From NCBI GenBank assembly GCA_018716065.1, contig DVKJ01000021.1, positions 1-52,819 on the forward strand: DNA of 52,819 bases, in the 5' to 3' direction. Under the pieces are notes generated by a model that made no database searches, was not told the origin of the DNA, and was given only the letters and a program-made list of their open reading frames with translations. This document shows positions 23,358 through 34,008 of this stretch, in pieces (within the stretch, counting starts at the first letter, position 1; every line of letters begins with the position of its first letter). The position numbers were made by a program, and so were the translations under genes. Origin of the DNA: Candidatus Pelethosoma merdigallinarum (GTDB taxonomy: Bacteria; Bacillota_I; Bacilli_A; RF39; UBA660).

Positions 23358-23951
23358 ATGGCTCATTATTTTGAAAATGATCAAAATTTAAAAAGTGAAT
23401 GGAAAGAACATCATGTTCGTGTTTTAAATCATGATTATACTTTTATTACGGATCATGGTGTGTTTTCCAAACAAGGTTTGGATTTTGGAACAAGAACATT
23501 ATTGGAAACACTTCCTTTAGAGGAAATCCATGGGAAAGTGTTAGATTTAGGATGTGGATATGGTCCCATTGGGATTGCTTTAAAAACCGTAGTAGATGTA
23601 GATGTCGATATGATCGATGTCAATCGCAGAAGTCTTCATCTAGCTCGTATGAATGCGGATAAGAATAAAGTCGAAGTTCATATTTTTGAGAGTAATGGTT
23701 ATGAAAACGTATCCGACGTTTACGACTTTATTATTACGAATCCACCGATTCGTGTTGGAAAGAAAATTTTGTATGAATTATTATTTGGTGCGAAAGATTA
23801 TTTGAAAGAGAACGGAGAGTTATGGTTGGTTGTTCATAAAGACCAAGGCGCAAAGTCTCTGGCACGTGACTTAAAAAAAGAATATTTTGTGGAGATTAAG
23901 AATAAAAATAAAGGTTTTTATATTATTCGAGCGAAAAAACGAGAAAATTAA
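23358..23951 (+). CDS. Class I SAM methyltransferase, RsmC/YbxB type
   Basis: Probable 16S rRNA guanine-N2 methyltransferase-like protein. Seen: YTFITDHGVFSKQGLDFGTRTLLE (family start), SAM-binding motif I GKVLDLGCGYGPIGIAL, acidic motif II VDMIDVNRRSLHLARMN and catalytic FIITNPPIRVGKKI (NPP-I). 197 residues is typical of the short Gram-positive YbxB form, which usually lies between rplL and rpoB as here. SD AGTGGAG. Exact target base not provable from sequence. Confidence 0.9.
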   Translation: MAHYFENDQNLKSEWKEHHVRVLNHDYTFITDHGVFSKQGLDFGTRTLLETLPLEEIHGKVLDLGCGYGPIGIALKTVVDVDVDMIDVNRRSLHLARMNADKNKVEVHIFESNGYENVSDVYDFIITNPPIRVGKKILYELLFGAKDYLKENGELWLVVHKDQGAKSLARDLKKEYFVEIKNKNKGFYIIRAKKREN

Positions 23952-23971
23952 AAATTACGTTAAAAACTACA

Positions 23972-24000
23972 TTGACAATTTGCAAAACTTTTGCTAAAAT
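23972..24000 (+). promoter_or_regulatory. Promoter of rpoBC
   Basis: TTGACA, 17-nt spacer, TAAAAT. The leader can form CATATAC/GTGTATG. Confidence 0.85.
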
Positions 24001-24072
24001 TATAAATTGACGGCATATACTTTTTTTCAGTGTATGTTACACATATATATTATAGGTATAGGGGTGAAGAGA

Positions 24073-27000
24073 GTGGCATTTAAGACTATAAAATCTGGGG
24101 ATCACCGTGTAAGACGAAGTTATGCAAAAACGGAAAATGCTATCCAATTAGGGAACTTATTGGAAGTACAAACAAAGTCATATCAAGAGTGTATGACGAA
24201 TGGATTAAAAGAGGTATTTGAAGAAATTTCTCCGATTGAAAGTTTCAATGGGAATTTTCGTTTGGAATTTGGAGAATATTACTTTGAAGAACCTCGTTAT
24301 ACGATTAAACAATGTAAGGAGCGTTTTGCGACTTACGCACAACCATTAAAAGTGGAAACTCGTTTGTTTAATCAAGAAACAGGGGAAGTTAAAGAACAAG
24401 AAATTTATTTAGGCGATATGCCAATTATGACAGAGAGTGGAACGTTCATTATCAATGGTTCTGAACGTGTTATTGTTTCACAATTAGTACGTTCTCCTTC
24501 TGTATATTTTGGAAAAGAAGCAGACAAGAATGAACGTATTGTGGTAACTTCACAATTGATTCCAATTCATGGTACTTGGTTAGAGTATGAAATGGATGCA
24601 CGTGATGTTATTTATGTGCGTATTGATCGTACGAGAAAAGTACCAATTACAACGTTACTTCGTGCATTAGGATTATCTAGTGACGAAGATATTATGAGTT
24701 TATTTGGTGAAGATGAATATCTAGAAAAAACGATTGCGAAAGACGTAAATAAAAATACGGATGAAGCACTTATCGATATTCATTCTAAATTACGTCCAGG
24801 AGAACCATCTACGTTAGATAGTGCGAAGAACCAATTAATTTCAAGATTCTTTGATTCTTATCGTTATGATTTAGCAAAAGTGGGACGTTATAAGTTCAAT
24901 AAAAAGTTAAATGTAATGGAACGTTTAGATGGATGTAAACTTGCGGAAGATATTACGTATCAAGGTAAGGTTGTTCTTCCAAAAGATACGGTTTTAACGA
25001 AAGCAATGTTAAAAGAAAATGCGGAAGCATTTAAAGAATTTGGTATTAAAGAAGTATTAATTAATACGGAATTAGATACGTATGACAAAGTTCAAATGGT
25101 AAAGGTATATTCTAAGAATAATCCTGAAAAAGTCATTAATGTTATTGGAAATGATCAAACCATTGATAGTAAACGTTTGACAATTTCTGATGTTTATGCG
25201 TCTATCTCTTACTATTTAAATTTATTAGAAGGTGTTGGAAACTATGATGAAATCGATCATTTATCGAATCGTCGTGTTCGTCAAGTAGGGGAACTTCTTC
25301 AAAATCAATTTAAAATTGGTATGAGTCGTATTGAGCGTGTCATTCATGATCGTATGAGTACACAAGATAGTTCTGAAGTTACACCAAAGTCATTAATTAA
25401 TATTCGACCATTAACGGCTGCGATTACAGAATTCTTTGGTAGTAGCCAATTATCACAATTCATGGATCAAATTAACCCAATGGCAGAGCTTACAAATAAA
25501 CGTCGTTTATCAAGCTTAGGACCTGGTGGATTATCTCGTGATCGTGCAGGTATGGATGTACGTGACGTTAACCCAAGTCACTATGGAAGACTTTGTCCAA
25601 TTGAGTCTCCAGAAGGGCCTAATATTGGATTGATTACTTCACTTTCAAGTTATGCTCGTATTGATGAGTATGGATTTATTATGACGCCTTATCGTCGTGT
25701 GGATCATTGTAAATTAACAGATGATATTGTTTATATGACTGCCGATGAGGAATTAGATTATTATATTTCTCAAGCAACGGTTCATGTAGAAAATGGAATG
25801 ATTCAAGCAGATCATGTACCTGTTCGTTATCACGGAGAAAATATTATTGTTGATAAAGAACGTATTGACTTTATCGATGTTTCTCCACAACAAGTTGTAT
25901 CGGTAACAACAAGTGCGATTCCATTCTTGGAACACGATGATGGAAAACGTGCGTTGATGGGTTCTAACATGCAACGTCAAGCAATTCCACTTCTTACGAC
26001 AGAAGCTCCTTTAGTAGGAACAGGTGTAGAAGCAATTGCGGCTAGAGATTCTGGGGCAGTTGTCCTTGCAAAAGCCGATGGAATTGTAGACTATGTAGAT
26101 TCAAGAAAAATTATTGTTAAAACAAAAGGCGGAACAGATACTTATTATTTAGATGGATTTGAAAAGAGTAATGATGGTACTTGTTATCACCAAAAACCAA
26201 TTGTTCATAAGAATGATAAAGTAACTGCTGGAATGGTTATTGCCGATGGACCTTCTACGGACATGGGAGAAATCGCCTTAGGTAAAAACGTGGTTGTTGC
26301 ATTTATGAACTACAATGGTTATAACTACGAGGACGCTGTTATCTTAAATGAACGTTTAGTGAGTGATGATGTTTATACATCGATTCATATTGAAGACTAT
26401 AAAATTGAATGTCGTGATACGAAACTAGGACCCGAAGAGTTTACGCGTGATATTCCAAATGTTGGAGAAGAAGCACGTAAAAACTTGGATGAAAATGGTA
26501 TTGTTCGTATTGGTACGGTTGTAAAAGACGATGACATTTTAGTAGGTAAAGTAACACCAAAAGGAGTTGCCGAACTTACTAGTGAAGAAAAATTATTACA
26601 TGCGATTTTTGGAGAAAAAACACGTGAAGTTCGTGATACTTCTCTTCGTGTTCCACATGGTGGTGGAGGAATTGTTCACGATATTAAAGTATTTACAAAA
26701 GAAGATAATGATCAATTACCTGCTGGTGTAAGTAAAATGGTACGTGTATATATTGCTCAAAAACGTAAAATTAGTGTTGGAGATAAAATGGCTGGACGTC
26801 ATGGTAACAAAGGTGTTATTTCCTTAATTTTACCAAAAGAAGATATGCCATATTTGGCCGATGGTACACCAGTCGATATCTTACTGAATCCACTAGGAGT
26901 TCCATCTCGTATGAATATCGGACAGATCTTAGAAATGCACTTAGGTGCGGCTGCGAAAGCTTTAAATATTCATGTTGCGACACCAGTCTTTGATGGTGCA

Positions 27001-27684
27001 AGTAAAGATGAAATTGTTGATGCTTTAAAAGAAGCTGGCTTAGATGAAGATGGAAAAACGATTCTATATGATGGTCGTACTGGAGAACCTTTCGATAATC
27101 GTATTAGTGTCGGTGTGATGTACATGATTAAATTAAATCACATGGTAGATGATAAGATTCATGCACGTGCAACGGGACCATATTCATTAGTTACACAACA
27201 ACCATTAGGTGGTAAAGCACAAATGGGTGGACAACGTTTTGGAGAAATGGAAGTTTGGGCATTATATGCTTATGGTGCTGCTCATGTTCTTCAAGAAATG
27301 ATCACCATTAAATCAGATGACACGTTAGGACGTGTAAAAGTATACGAAGCAATCGTAAAAGGAACACCAATGCCACAAAGTGGTATTCCAGAAAGCTTCC
27401 GTGTATTAATTAAAGAATTCCAAGCTTTAGGTTTAGATATCACAGTATTAGATGATAAGGGTGAGTATCACGAACTTAAAGAGTTAGAAGAGGCCGAAAA
27501 AGATTCTTTCTTAGTAGGAGACGCACCAATGGATGCGATGTTAGAAGAAATGACAGAATCTGATAGCGAAGAAACGCTAGAAGAAGAGGAAGAGGATGAA
27601 TTTGTGGTTGAAAATCCGGAATATCTTCGTCATGATGATGAACCTACCGAAGAAGAATTAGAGGAAATGGAGGAGGAAGCGTAA
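24073..27684 (+). CDS. rpoB: RNA polymerase subunit beta
   Basis: Core RNA polymerase subunit. Recognisable blocks: [20 protein letters not shown], rifampicin region [90 protein letters not shown] and [25 protein letters not shown]. The C-terminal tail is very acidic ([14 protein letters not shown]). About 1203 residues. GTG 24073 is chosen because SD AGGGGTGA sits just upstream and [17 protein letters not shown] fits the family; GTG 24064 is an alternative. The rif-region residues seen are wild-type-like. The stop overlaps the rpoC start. Confidence 0.97.
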   Translation: MAFKTIKSGDHRVRRSYAKTENAIQLGNLLEVQTKSYQECMTNGLKEVFEEISPIESFNGNFRLEFGEYYFEEPRYTIKQCKERFATYAQPLKVETRLFNQETGEVKEQEIYLGDMPIMTESGTFIINGSERVIVSQLVRSPSVYFGKEADKNERIVVTSQLIPIHGTWLEYEMDARDVIYVRIDRTRKVPITTLLRALGLSSDEDIMSLFGEDEYLEKTIAKDVNKNTDEALIDIHSKLRPGEPSTLDSAKNQLISRFFDSYRYDLAKVGRYKFNKKLNVMERLDGCKLAEDITYQGKVVLPKDTVLTKAMLKENAEAFKEFGIKEVLINTELDTYDKVQMVKVYSKNNPEKVINVIGNDQTIDSKRLTISDVYASISYYLNLLEGVGNYDEIDHLSNRRVRQVGELLQNQFKIGMSRIERVIHDRMSTQDSSEVTPKSLINIRPLTAAITEFFGSSQLSQFMDQINPMAELTNKRRLSSLGPGGLSRDRAGMDVRDVNPSHYGRLCPIESPEGPNIGLITSLSSYARIDEYGFIMTPYRRVDHCKLTDDIVYMTADEELDYYISQATVHVENGMIQADHVPVRYHGENIIVDKERIDFIDVSPQQVVSVTTSAIPFLEHDDGKRALMGSNMQRQAIPLLTTEAPLVGTGVEAIAARDSGAVVLAKADGIVDYVDSRKIIVKTKGGTDTYYLDGFEKSNDGTCYHQKPIVHKNDKVTAGMVIADGPSTDMGEIALGKNVVVAFMNYNGYNYEDAVILNERLVSDDVYTSIHIEDYKIECRDTKLGPEEFTRDIPNVGEEARKNLDENGIVRIGTVVKDDDILVGKVTPKGVAELTSEEKLLHAIFGEKTREVRDTSLRVPHGGGGIVHDIKVFTKEDNDQLPAGVSKMVRVYIAQKRKISVGDKMAGRHGNKGVISLILPKEDMPYLADGTPVDILLNPLGVPSRMNIGQILEMHLGAAAKALNIHVATPVFDGASKDEIVDALKEAGLDEDGKTILYDGRTGEPFDNRISVGVMYMIKLNHMVDDKIHARATGPYSLVTQQPLGGKAQMGGQRFGEMEVWALYAYGAAHVLQEMITIKSDDTLGRVKVYEAIVKGTPMPQSGIPESFRVLIKEFQALGLDITVLDDKGEYHELKELEEAEKDSFLVGDAPMDAMLEEMTESDSEETLEEEEEDEFVVENPEYLRHDDEPTEEELEEMEEEA

Positions 27685-30600
27685 TGAATGTAAATAATTT
27701 CGAAGGAATAAGAATTGCGATTGCCTCACCAGATCAAATCAGAAAATGGTCTTATGGTGAAGTTAAAAAAGCAGAGACCATTAATTATCGTACTCTAAAA
27801 CCAGAACGTGATGGACTTTTCTGTGAAAAAATATTTGGACCAACCAAAGATTTTGAATGTTCATGTGGAAAGTATAAACGTTTACGTTATAAAAATATTA
27901 TTTGTGATCGCTGTGGAGTAGAGGTAACAAGTTCAAAAGTACGTCGTGAACGTATGGGACATATTGAACTTGCGACTCCTGTATCTCACATTTGGTTCTT
28001 CAAGGGCGTTCCATCTCGTATGGGACTTGTCCTTGATATGTCACCAAGAGAATTAGAGGAAGTATTATATTTCGTATCTTATGTTGTTTTAGATCCAGGG
28101 GCAACGACACTTGCGAAAAAACAAACGATTTCTGATAAAGAATATCGTGCTTACTATGAAAAGTATGGAAATACCTTTAGAGTAGGTATGGGTGCCGCTG
28201 CGATTAAAGAGTTACTAGAACAAGTAGACCTTGAAAAAGAAGTTCAAGAGATTAAAGAAGAAATTGAAGGAATTAAAGATGCTAGTAGTCAAAAACGTGT
28301 TCGCTTAATTAAACGTTTAGATGTCTTAAATGCCTTCTTAGAATCTGGTAACCGTCCAGAATGGATGATTTTAACCGCATTACCAGTGATTCCACCAGAG
28401 CTTCGTCCAATGATTCAATTAGATGGTGGAAGATTCGCTACAAGTGATTTAAATGACTTATATCGTCGTGTTATTAATCGTAATAATCGTTTGAAAAAAT
28501 TAATTGAATTAGGCGCACCTAATATCATTATTCAAAATGAAAAACGTATGCTTCAAGAAGCAGTTGATGCTTTATTCGATAATGGACGTCGTGGACGTAA
28601 TATTACCGGAGCTGGAAATCGACCATTAAAATCATTATCTAGTATGTTAAAAGGAAAACAAGGACGTTTCCGTCAAAACTTATTAGGTAAACGTGTAGAC
28701 TATTCTGCACGTAGTGTAATCGTCGTTGGACCAAACTTAAAAATGTATGAGTGTGGTATTCCAAAAGAAATGGCTCTTGAATTATTCAAACCACATGTTA
28801 TTAACGGTTTAGTTAGTAAAGAAATTGCAGCGAATATTAAAGCCGCAAAACGTATGATTGAAAATCAAGATGAACGTGTATGGGATGTTGTAGAAGAAAA
28901 AATTAAAGAACATCCAGTTATGCTTAACCGTGCACCAACTCTTCACCGTCTTGGTATTCAAGCTTTCGAACCTAAATTAATTGATGGACGAGCAATCCGT
29001 CTTCACCCATTAGTATGTGCGGCATTTAATGCCGACTTCGATGGAGACCAAATGGCTGTCCATTTACCAATTACCGAAGAAGCTCAAGCAGAAGCTCGAT
29101 TACTTATGCTTGGTGCGAACAATATCTTGTCACCAAAAGATGGAAAACCAATTGCTACACCAGGACAAGATATGATCTTAGGTAATTACTATATTACTTT
29201 AGAAAAAGCAGGACTTCCAGGAGAAGGACGTGTATTTAAAGATGAAAATGAAGCACTTATGGCTTATGAAAGAAGAGAAATTACACTTCACACTCGTATT
29301 GCCATTCCAGTTCGTTCATTCAGACATAAAATATTCCCAGATATTTATATGGATAAATACTTAGTAACGACTCCAGGTAAACTTATTTTCAATGGTATTT
29401 TCCCAGATTCTTTCCAATATATTAATGATGGAAGTACAGAAAATATTGAAAAAATTACACCTGCTAAATATTTCTTAGATAAAGGAACGAATATTCCAGA
29501 AGCGATCAAAGAAATGCCTTTAGTAGAGCCATTTATTAAAGGAACCTTTGTTAAATTAATCGCCCAAGTCTATAAGAGATATCAAACAACAGAAACTTCT
29601 ATTATGTTGGACAAATTAAAAGACTTAGGATTTAAACATTCTACTTTATCTGGTATTTCCATTTCTGTTGCCGACTTAATGGAAAGTAAAACGAAAAAAG
29701 AAGTCGTTGCAGAAAGCCAGAAGAAAGTAGATATGATTAACAAACAATTCAAACGTGGTTTAATTACCGAAGATGAGCGTTATGAGAAAGTAGTAGAAAT
29801 TTGGACCAATACCAAAGAAGAAATTGCAAAAGAATTAGAGCAAATGGTAAAAGATAATCGTGATAATCCAGTAGCTATGATGATTGAATCAAAAGCTCGT
29901 GGAGATATCGGATCTTTGAACCAGATTTCAGGTATGCGTGGTTTATTTAACAAACCAAATGGTAAACCAGAAGAAATCCCAGTACTTTCAAACTTCACCG
30001 AAGGTGTAAGCATCTCTGAATTCTTCTTATCTACACACGGAGCTCGTAAAGGAGCTGTAGATACGGCATTAAAAACAGCAGAAGCTGGATACTTAACTCG
30101 TCGTTTAGTGGATGTTGTTCAAGATGTTATCGTAAAAGAAGAAGATTGTGGTACCGATCAAGGTGTTATTGTTGAAGCCTTTGTCAATGAAAAAGATGGA
30201 ACGGTAATCGAATCACTTGCAGATCGTATTATTGGTCGTTATACAAGTAAACCAGTTGTTCATCCAGAAACAAAAGAAGTAATTGTTGAAGCGAATACTT
30301 ATATTACGGAACAACTAGCTGATAAAATTATCAAAGCTGGTATTACAAGAGTTCCAATTCGTACTGTACTTACTTGTAAAACACATCACGGTGTTTGTCA
30401 AAAATGTTATGGTCGTAACTTAGCTACCGGACATGTTGTAGAAACCGGAGAAGCGGTTGGTATTATGGCTGCTCAATCAATTGGTGAACCTGGTACGCAG
30501 TTAACCATGAGAACCTTCAATACCGGAGGAGTTGCTGGAGACGATATTACACAAGGTCTTCCTCGTGTACAAGAAGTCTTTGAAGCACGTAATCCAAAAG

Positions 30601-31319
30601 GAAAAGCAACCATTTCTGAAATTAATGGTGTGGTTTCTAATATTGAAGAAGATGGTGGTAAATTCATTATCTCAGTTAAAAACGATGTTGAAACAAAACA
30701 ACATACAACAAATTACGGAGCTAAATTAGCCGTTGAAAAAGGCGAAGAAGTAAAAGCTGGACAACGTTTAACACATGGTCCAATTAATCCAAAAGAATTG
30801 TTAGTAGTAACGGATCCAATTACCGTTCAACAATATATCTTACTTGAAATTCAAAAAGTTTACCGTTCTCAAGGTGTTGATATTTCTGATAAACACGTTG
30901 AAATTATGGCAAAACGTATGATTTCTAAGATTAAGATTATTAATAGTGGAGATTCCTTATTCTTACCAGGTACCATGGTTAACATGTATGAATTTACCGA
31001 TGAAAATAAAGAATTAATTCTTCAAGGTAAACGTCCTGCAACCGGAAAACCAGTCTTACTTGGTATTACGAAAGCTTCTCTTGAAACAGATTCTTTCTTA
31101 TCTGCAGCTTCTTTCCAAGAAACGACTCGTATCTTAACGGATGCGGCTATTCATGGAAAAGTAGATCATTTACAAGGATTAAAAGAAAATGTTCTTTTAG
31201 GAAAATTGATTCCTGCCGGAACAGGTGCTCGTAAATATCGTAAAGCAGAGTATGATTTAGAATTTGACTTAATGAAAGAAGAACCATTAGAAGCTTTAGA
31301 ACAAGAATTAATGGATTAA
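27684..31319 (+). CDS. rpoC: RNA polymerase subunit beta'
   Basis: Core subunit with the active-site metal loop. Seen: N-terminal zinc finger ([23 protein letters not shown]), [17 protein letters not shown], the catalytic [14 protein letters not shown], bridge/trigger region ([30 protein letters not shown]) and the second zinc site ([13 protein letters not shown]). 1211 residues, a compact Firmicute form without large insertions. Starts by a one-base overlap with rpoB behind SD GAGGAGG. Confidence 0.98.
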   Translation: MNVNNFEGIRIAIASPDQIRKWSYGEVKKAETINYRTLKPERDGLFCEKIFGPTKDFECSCGKYKRLRYKNIICDRCGVEVTSSKVRRERMGHIELATPVSHIWFFKGVPSRMGLVLDMSPRELEEVLYFVSYVVLDPGATTLAKKQTISDKEYRAYYEKYGNTFRVGMGAAAIKELLEQVDLEKEVQEIKEEIEGIKDASSQKRVRLIKRLDVLNAFLESGNRPEWMILTALPVIPPELRPMIQLDGGRFATSDLNDLYRRVINRNNRLKKLIELGAPNIIIQNEKRMLQEAVDALFDNGRRGRNITGAGNRPLKSLSSMLKGKQGRFRQNLLGKRVDYSARSVIVVGPNLKMYECGIPKEMALELFKPHVINGLVSKEIAANIKAAKRMIENQDERVWDVVEEKIKEHPVMLNRAPTLHRLGIQAFEPKLIDGRAIRLHPLVCAAFNADFDGDQMAVHLPITEEAQAEARLLMLGANNILSPKDGKPIATPGQDMILGNYYITLEKAGLPGEGRVFKDENEALMAYERREITLHTRIAIPVRSFRHKIFPDIYMDKYLVTTPGKLIFNGIFPDSFQYINDGSTENIEKITPAKYFLDKGTNIPEAIKEMPLVEPFIKGTFVKLIAQVYKRYQTTETSIMLDKLKDLGFKHSTLSGISISVADLMESKTKKEVVAESQKKVDMINKQFKRGLITEDERYEKVVEIWTNTKEEIAKELEQMVKDNRDNPVAMMIESKARGDIGSLNQISGMRGLFNKPNGKPEEIPVLSNFTEGVSISEFFLSTHGARKGAVDTALKTAEAGYLTRRLVDVVQDVIVKEEDCGTDQGVIVEAFVNEKDGTVIESLADRIIGRYTSKPVVHPETKEVIVEANTYITEQLADKIIKAGITRVPIRTVLTCKTHHGVCQKCYGRNLATGHVVETGEAVGIMAAQSIGEPGTQLTMRTFNTGGVAGDDITQGLPRVQEVFEARNPKGKATISEINGVVSNIEEDGGKFIISVKNDVETKQHTTNYGAKLAVEKGEEVKAGQRLTHGPINPKELLVVTDPITVQQYILLEIQKVYRSQGVDISDKHVEIMAKRMISKIKIINSGDSLFLPGTMVNMYEFTDENKELILQGKRPATGKPVLLGITKASLETDSFLSAASFQETTRILTDAAIHGKVDHLQGLKENVLLGKLIPAGTGARKYRKAEYDLEFDLMKEEPLEALEQELMD

Positions 31320-31350
31320 AAAAATTAGGAATTTATTTTCCTAATTTTTT
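31319..31350. terminator. Bidirectional terminator between rpoC and the 31333 gene
   Basis: 13-bp stem AAAAAATTAGGAA/TTCCTAATTTTTT with a 6-nt loop; A and T tracts make it work on both strands for convergent genes. Confidence 0.9.
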
Positions 31351-31824
31351 AGTTTTAATTTTATCTGGTTCTTTATATAAAGTAGTTGCGATCAAATGAG
31401 CTTCATCTGCTGTTTGGCAATCATAATATAGAGAGAAAACAAGTTCTTTTTTGATACGTTCTAAAACTTCTGGATAGGCCGTATAAAGAAAACTGGTCAT
31501 ACTAGTTCCTTTTTGGAAAGGATTATCTAGTTTTAACATAAATTCACAAACATCTACTTTTAATTGCGATGTATTTAAATATTTACGATTCTTATGAGCT
31601 AATTGTTTTTCTACTTCTCCCTTTAAATATCTTAAATCTTCATCTAACGTAAATTTCTTTTCAAAATTCTTATAGGTATCTAATTGTTTTTGAATCTTTC
31701 CTAAATCTTCTTTTCTTTCACCACAAGCTTTATTTTCTAATACTTGTAATTTTTCTTCTGTCATTTGATCGAGATACATTGATAACCAACTATATAAGTT
31801 ACACAATTTTTTAATATTTTTCAT
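31333..31824 (-). CDS. Hypothetical helical protein, 163 residues
   Basis: Not recognised. Starts MKNIKKLCNLYSWLSMYLDQ, then charged helices (EKLQVLENKACGERKEDLGKIQKQLDTYKNFEKKF). Three cysteines, no metal motif, no membrane segment. It has its own strong minus-strand promoter and shares the rpoC terminator. SD in ACGGTGGATC is modest. Divergent from spoIIIAH with about 120 bp between the two starts, so some shared control is possible but not shown. Confidence 0.75.
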   Translation of the reverse strand: MKNIKKLCNLYSWLSMYLDQMTEEKLQVLENKACGERKEDLGKIQKQLDTYKNFEKKFTLDEDLRYLKGEVEKQLAHKNRKYLNTSQLKVDVCEFMLKLDNPFQKGTSMTSFLYTAYPEVLERIKKELVFSLYYDCQTADEAHLIATTLYKEPDKIKTKKLGK

Positions 31825-31846
31825 GATCCACCGTCCTTATGTGAAT

Positions 31847-31874
31847 ATTATACCTTAAAATTACAAGATGTCAA
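31847..31874 (-). promoter_or_regulatory. Sigma-A promoter of the 31333 gene
   Basis: Minus strand TTGACA, 16-nt spacer, TATAAT. Confidence 0.8.
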
Positions 31875-31883
31875 AGGGAATTG

Positions 31884-31911
31884 GTATATTTTTAAATGTT
31901 CTTCATATAGT
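31884..31911 (+). promoter_or_regulatory. Sigma-E-like promoter of spoIIIAH
   Basis: GTATATT, 13-nt spacer, CATATAGT, compared with the sigma-E consensus (KMATATT, ~14, CATACAHT). No sigma-A alternative of equal quality is seen. Confidence 0.5.
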
Positions 31912-31947
31912 TTAGTAGAAAGCGTGGAACTAGGAGGATATAGAAAC

Positions 31948-32469
31948 ATGATTAATAAGAAAAGCTTATGGTTTATTACGTTGTTTAGTTTGATATTAGT
32001 ACTTAGTGTTTATTATGTAACTATGCCAAATGAATTATTACTAACAAATGGTAATAATTATACGGCCCAAACAAGTAAAGAGGAAGAACCAAAAGAAGAA
32101 AAAGCGGAAGTAACGGTAAAAGAAGTCGATGCACTAGATACGCTTCGTGTGGAAGCCAATGAAGAAATGTTAAAAGAAATGGAAGAATTAAAAGTCATTC
32201 TTACCAATTCCGAATCAACTACCGAAGAGAAGAATAATGCGTTTGAAAAAATGAAACTTTTAAATATAACGCGTGGAGAAGAGGAAGAGTTAGAAAAGAA
32301 AATTCAAGAAGAATTTGAATATAAAGCATTTGTAAAAATTGATGGTGATCAAGTAAAAGTAGTAGTTAATGCGGAGAAATTGGATGCGGCAACTGCAAAT
32401 AAAATTATGCGCACTGTTCAAAGTAATTATGATAAGAAAATGTATATTACGGTAAAACACCAAAAATAA
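31948..32469 (+). CDS. spoIIIAH: Stage III sporulation protein AH-like (SpoIIIAH)
   Basis: SpoIIIAH in the mother cell pairs with forespore SpoIIQ to form the channel across the engulfment membranes. The start MINKKSLWFITLFSLILVLSVYYVTMP matches the family's N-terminal anchor, and the C-terminal ~90 residues give the EscJ/PrgK-like fold pattern (LLNITRGEEEELEKKIQEEFEYKAFVKIDGDQVKVVVNAEKLDAATANKIMRTVQ). The linker is short and Glu/Lys-rich. ATG 31948 is chosen for SD AGGAGG; the track begins further up without SD. In most spore formers this gene ends the spoIIIAA-AH operon; here it stands alone beside gerE and gerM. Good call. Confidence 0.85.
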   Translation: MINKKSLWFITLFSLILVLSVYYVTMPNELLLTNGNNYTAQTSKEEEPKEEKAEVTVKEVDALDTLRVEANEEMLKEMEELKVILTNSESTTEEKNNAFEKMKLLNITRGEEEELEKKIQEEFEYKAFVKIDGDQVKVVVNAEKLDAATANKIMRTVQSNYDKKMYITVKHQK

Positions 32470-32492
32470 CGTTTCCTTGGGCGGATTCTCTC

Positions 32493-32520
32493 ACAAAGGT
32501 TTTGTTTATTCATACAATAT
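32493..32520 (+). promoter_or_regulatory. Sigma-K/E-like promoter of gerE
   Basis: -10 CATACAATA(T) fits CATANNNTA of sigma-K and CATACAHT of sigma-E; an AC core lies ~16 nt upstream (CACA). gerE of Bacillus subtilis is known to be sigma-K-driven. Confidence 0.55.
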
Positions 32521-32561
32521 TATGAACAAATATAAACCACCTAACTTTAGGAAGTGAGGGA

Positions 32562-32771
32562 ATGATGAAAGGAAGTATTTTAACGAAGAGAGAAAAAGAA
32601 GTTTTTGAATTATTAATTCAAAATAATTCGACAATAGAGATTGCAGAAAAATTAGGTATTAGCGAAAAAACAGTGCGTAATCATATTTCCAATACGATGC
32701 AAAAACTAGGTGTAAATGGACGTGCGGGAGCTGTTGTTGAATTATTAAAACTTGGTGAAATTTCGTTATAA
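32562..32771 (+). CDS. gerE: Spore-coat transcription regulator GerE
   Basis: GerE is a stand-alone LuxR-type helix-turn-helix protein that regulates late mother-cell coat genes with sigma-K. The sequence LTKREKEVFELLIQNNSTIEIAEKLGISEKTVRNHISNTMQKLGVNGRAGAVVELLKLGEISL aligns along its full length with the known B. subtilis protein, including SEKTVRNHISN in the recognition helix. 69 residues, no receiver domain. SD GTGAGGG; a second ATG one codon later is possible. Own sporulation-type promoter and own terminator. Confidence 0.9.
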   Translation: MMKGSILTKREKEVFELLIQNNSTIEIAEKLGISEKTVRNHISNTMQKLGVNGRAGAVVELLKLGEISL

Positions 32772-32774
32772 AAG

Positions 32775-32797
32775 ACGCATTTTCCATGCGTTTTTTT
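32775..32797 (+). terminator. gerE terminator
   Basis: ACGCAT/ATGCGT stem, TTTCC loop, T7. The T tract abuts the gerM -10 box. Confidence 0.75.
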
Positions 32798-32805
32798 CAT
32801 ACAAT
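32777..32805 (+). promoter_or_regulatory. Sigma-E-like promoter of gerM
   Basis: GCATTTT, 14-nt spacer, CATACAAT; overlaps the gerE terminator stem. Good fit to sigma-E. Confidence 0.5.
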
Positions 32806-32823
32806 ATACCATGAGGTGGAATC

Positions 32824-33789
32824 ATGTTAAAAAGAAAAGTCTTACAAAAAATTATGGTGACAACCATCGCACTATTTGCTTTATTACTTCTTTATGTTAT
32901 ACCCGCAGAAGTGGAAACAAGAGATACTTTGAAAGTAGAAGAAACATTAGAATATGTAGATCAAAATGCCACATCTGAAATCTTTTTAATTGATCATAAT
33001 GATTATGTAGCTCGTACTATGGTGGCAGTGAATCAGGATACAGATATTGAAAGTAAAGTGAGAGAAATTATTTCTATTCTAACCATTGGTAGTAGTAGCG
33101 AAACAAAAGTACCAAATGGTTTTAAAGCCATCATTCCAGAAGGAACAACGATTAATTCTTTATTGTATGAAAATGGATTATTAAAAATTAATTTTTCAAA
33201 AGAACTCTTAGATGTCAAAAAAGAAGATGAAGAAAAATTAGTAGAATCAATCGTTTATTCTTTAACTTCTTTAGAGGAAATCAAAAATATTATTATTTAC
33301 GTAGAAGATGAACCTCTAACAAAATTACCACAAACAAATATTACTTTACCGGCTACTTTAAATCGTTCCTTTGGTGTGAATAAAGAGTATGAATTTACTA
33401 GTTTAAATGATATTAATGACGTTACCATTTATTATGTAAATAAGTATAATGATGATTATTATTATGTACCAGTTACAAAATATATGAATTCTAGCGATTC
33501 TAAAATAAATATTATTATTAATGAGTTATCAACAGGACCCATTGCGGATACTAATTTAATGAGTTTTTTAAATAGTAATACGAAATTACTTGCCGTAGAA
33601 GAATTAGAAGATACATTAAATCTTGAATTTAACAATGCGATTTTAAGTGATCTAGATAAGCAAAAAATATTAGAAGAAGTTGTATATAGTATTTGTTTAT
33701 CTGTAGAAGATAATTATGATGTCGAACAAGTTGCTTTTTATGTAGGGGAGGAAGAAATTTATAAAAGTACTTTAAAAACTATTGAATAA
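32824..33789 (+). CDS. gerM: GerM-like protein with two GerMN domains
   Basis: GerM is a mother-cell membrane protein needed for SpoIIQ-SpoIIIAH localisation and spore morphogenesis/germination. N-terminal membrane anchor (MVTTIALFALLLLYVIPA, no lipobox cysteine, unlike many GerM lipoproteins) is followed by two GerMN repeats: first around ATSEIFLIDHNDYVARTMVAV...IIPEGTTINSLLYENGLLKINFSKEL, second around DVTIYYVNKYNDDYYYVPVTKYM...LNLEFNNAIL. 321 residues. SD GAGGTGG. Proximity to spoIIIAH, whose product acts in the same complex, supports the call. It is the last protein gene before tRNA-Arg. Confidence 0.85.
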   Translation: MLKRKVLQKIMVTTIALFALLLLYVIPAEVETRDTLKVEETLEYVDQNATSEIFLIDHNDYVARTMVAVNQDTDIESKVREIISILTIGSSSETKVPNGFKAIIPEGTTINSLLYENGLLKINFSKELLDVKKEDEEKLVESIVYSLTSLEEIKNIIIYVEDEPLTKLPQTNITLPATLNRSFGVNKEYEFTSLNDINDVTIYYVNKYNDDYYYVPVTKYMNSSDSKINIIINELSTGPIADTNLMSFLNSNTKLLAVEELEDTLNLEFNNAILSDLDKQKILEEVVYSICLSVEDNYDVEQVAFYVGEEEIYKSTLKTIE

Positions 33790-33810
33790 TCGATAGTTTT
33801 GTTGTATAAT
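33782..33810 (+). promoter_or_regulatory. Promoter of tRNA-Arg
   Basis: TTGAAT, 17-nt spacer, TATAAT, overlapping the end of gerM. Confidence 0.75.
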
Positions 33811-33837
33811 CTAAGTTGTCAAAAAGATTATTCAACT

Positions 33838-33914
<77 letters not shown>

Positions 33915-33924
33915 TATCGATATT

Positions 33925-33948
33925 AACCCTTATGAATTAAGGGTTTTT
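33925..33948 (+). terminator. tRNA-Arg terminator
   Basis: AACCCTTA/TAAGGGTT stem, TGAAT loop, T run. Confidence 0.85.
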
Positions 33949-33976
33949 ACTTTATTAACAAGAAAAATATTTTTAC

Positions 33977-34008
33977 AAAAACACAGTAGATCGGTCTACT
34001 GTGTTTTT
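33977..34008 (-). terminator. Terminator of the glycosyltransferase gene (bidirectional)
   Basis: 14-bp stem AAAAACACAGTAGA/TCTACTGTGTTTTT with TCGG loop; includes the stop codon of the minus-strand gene. Confidence 0.9.
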
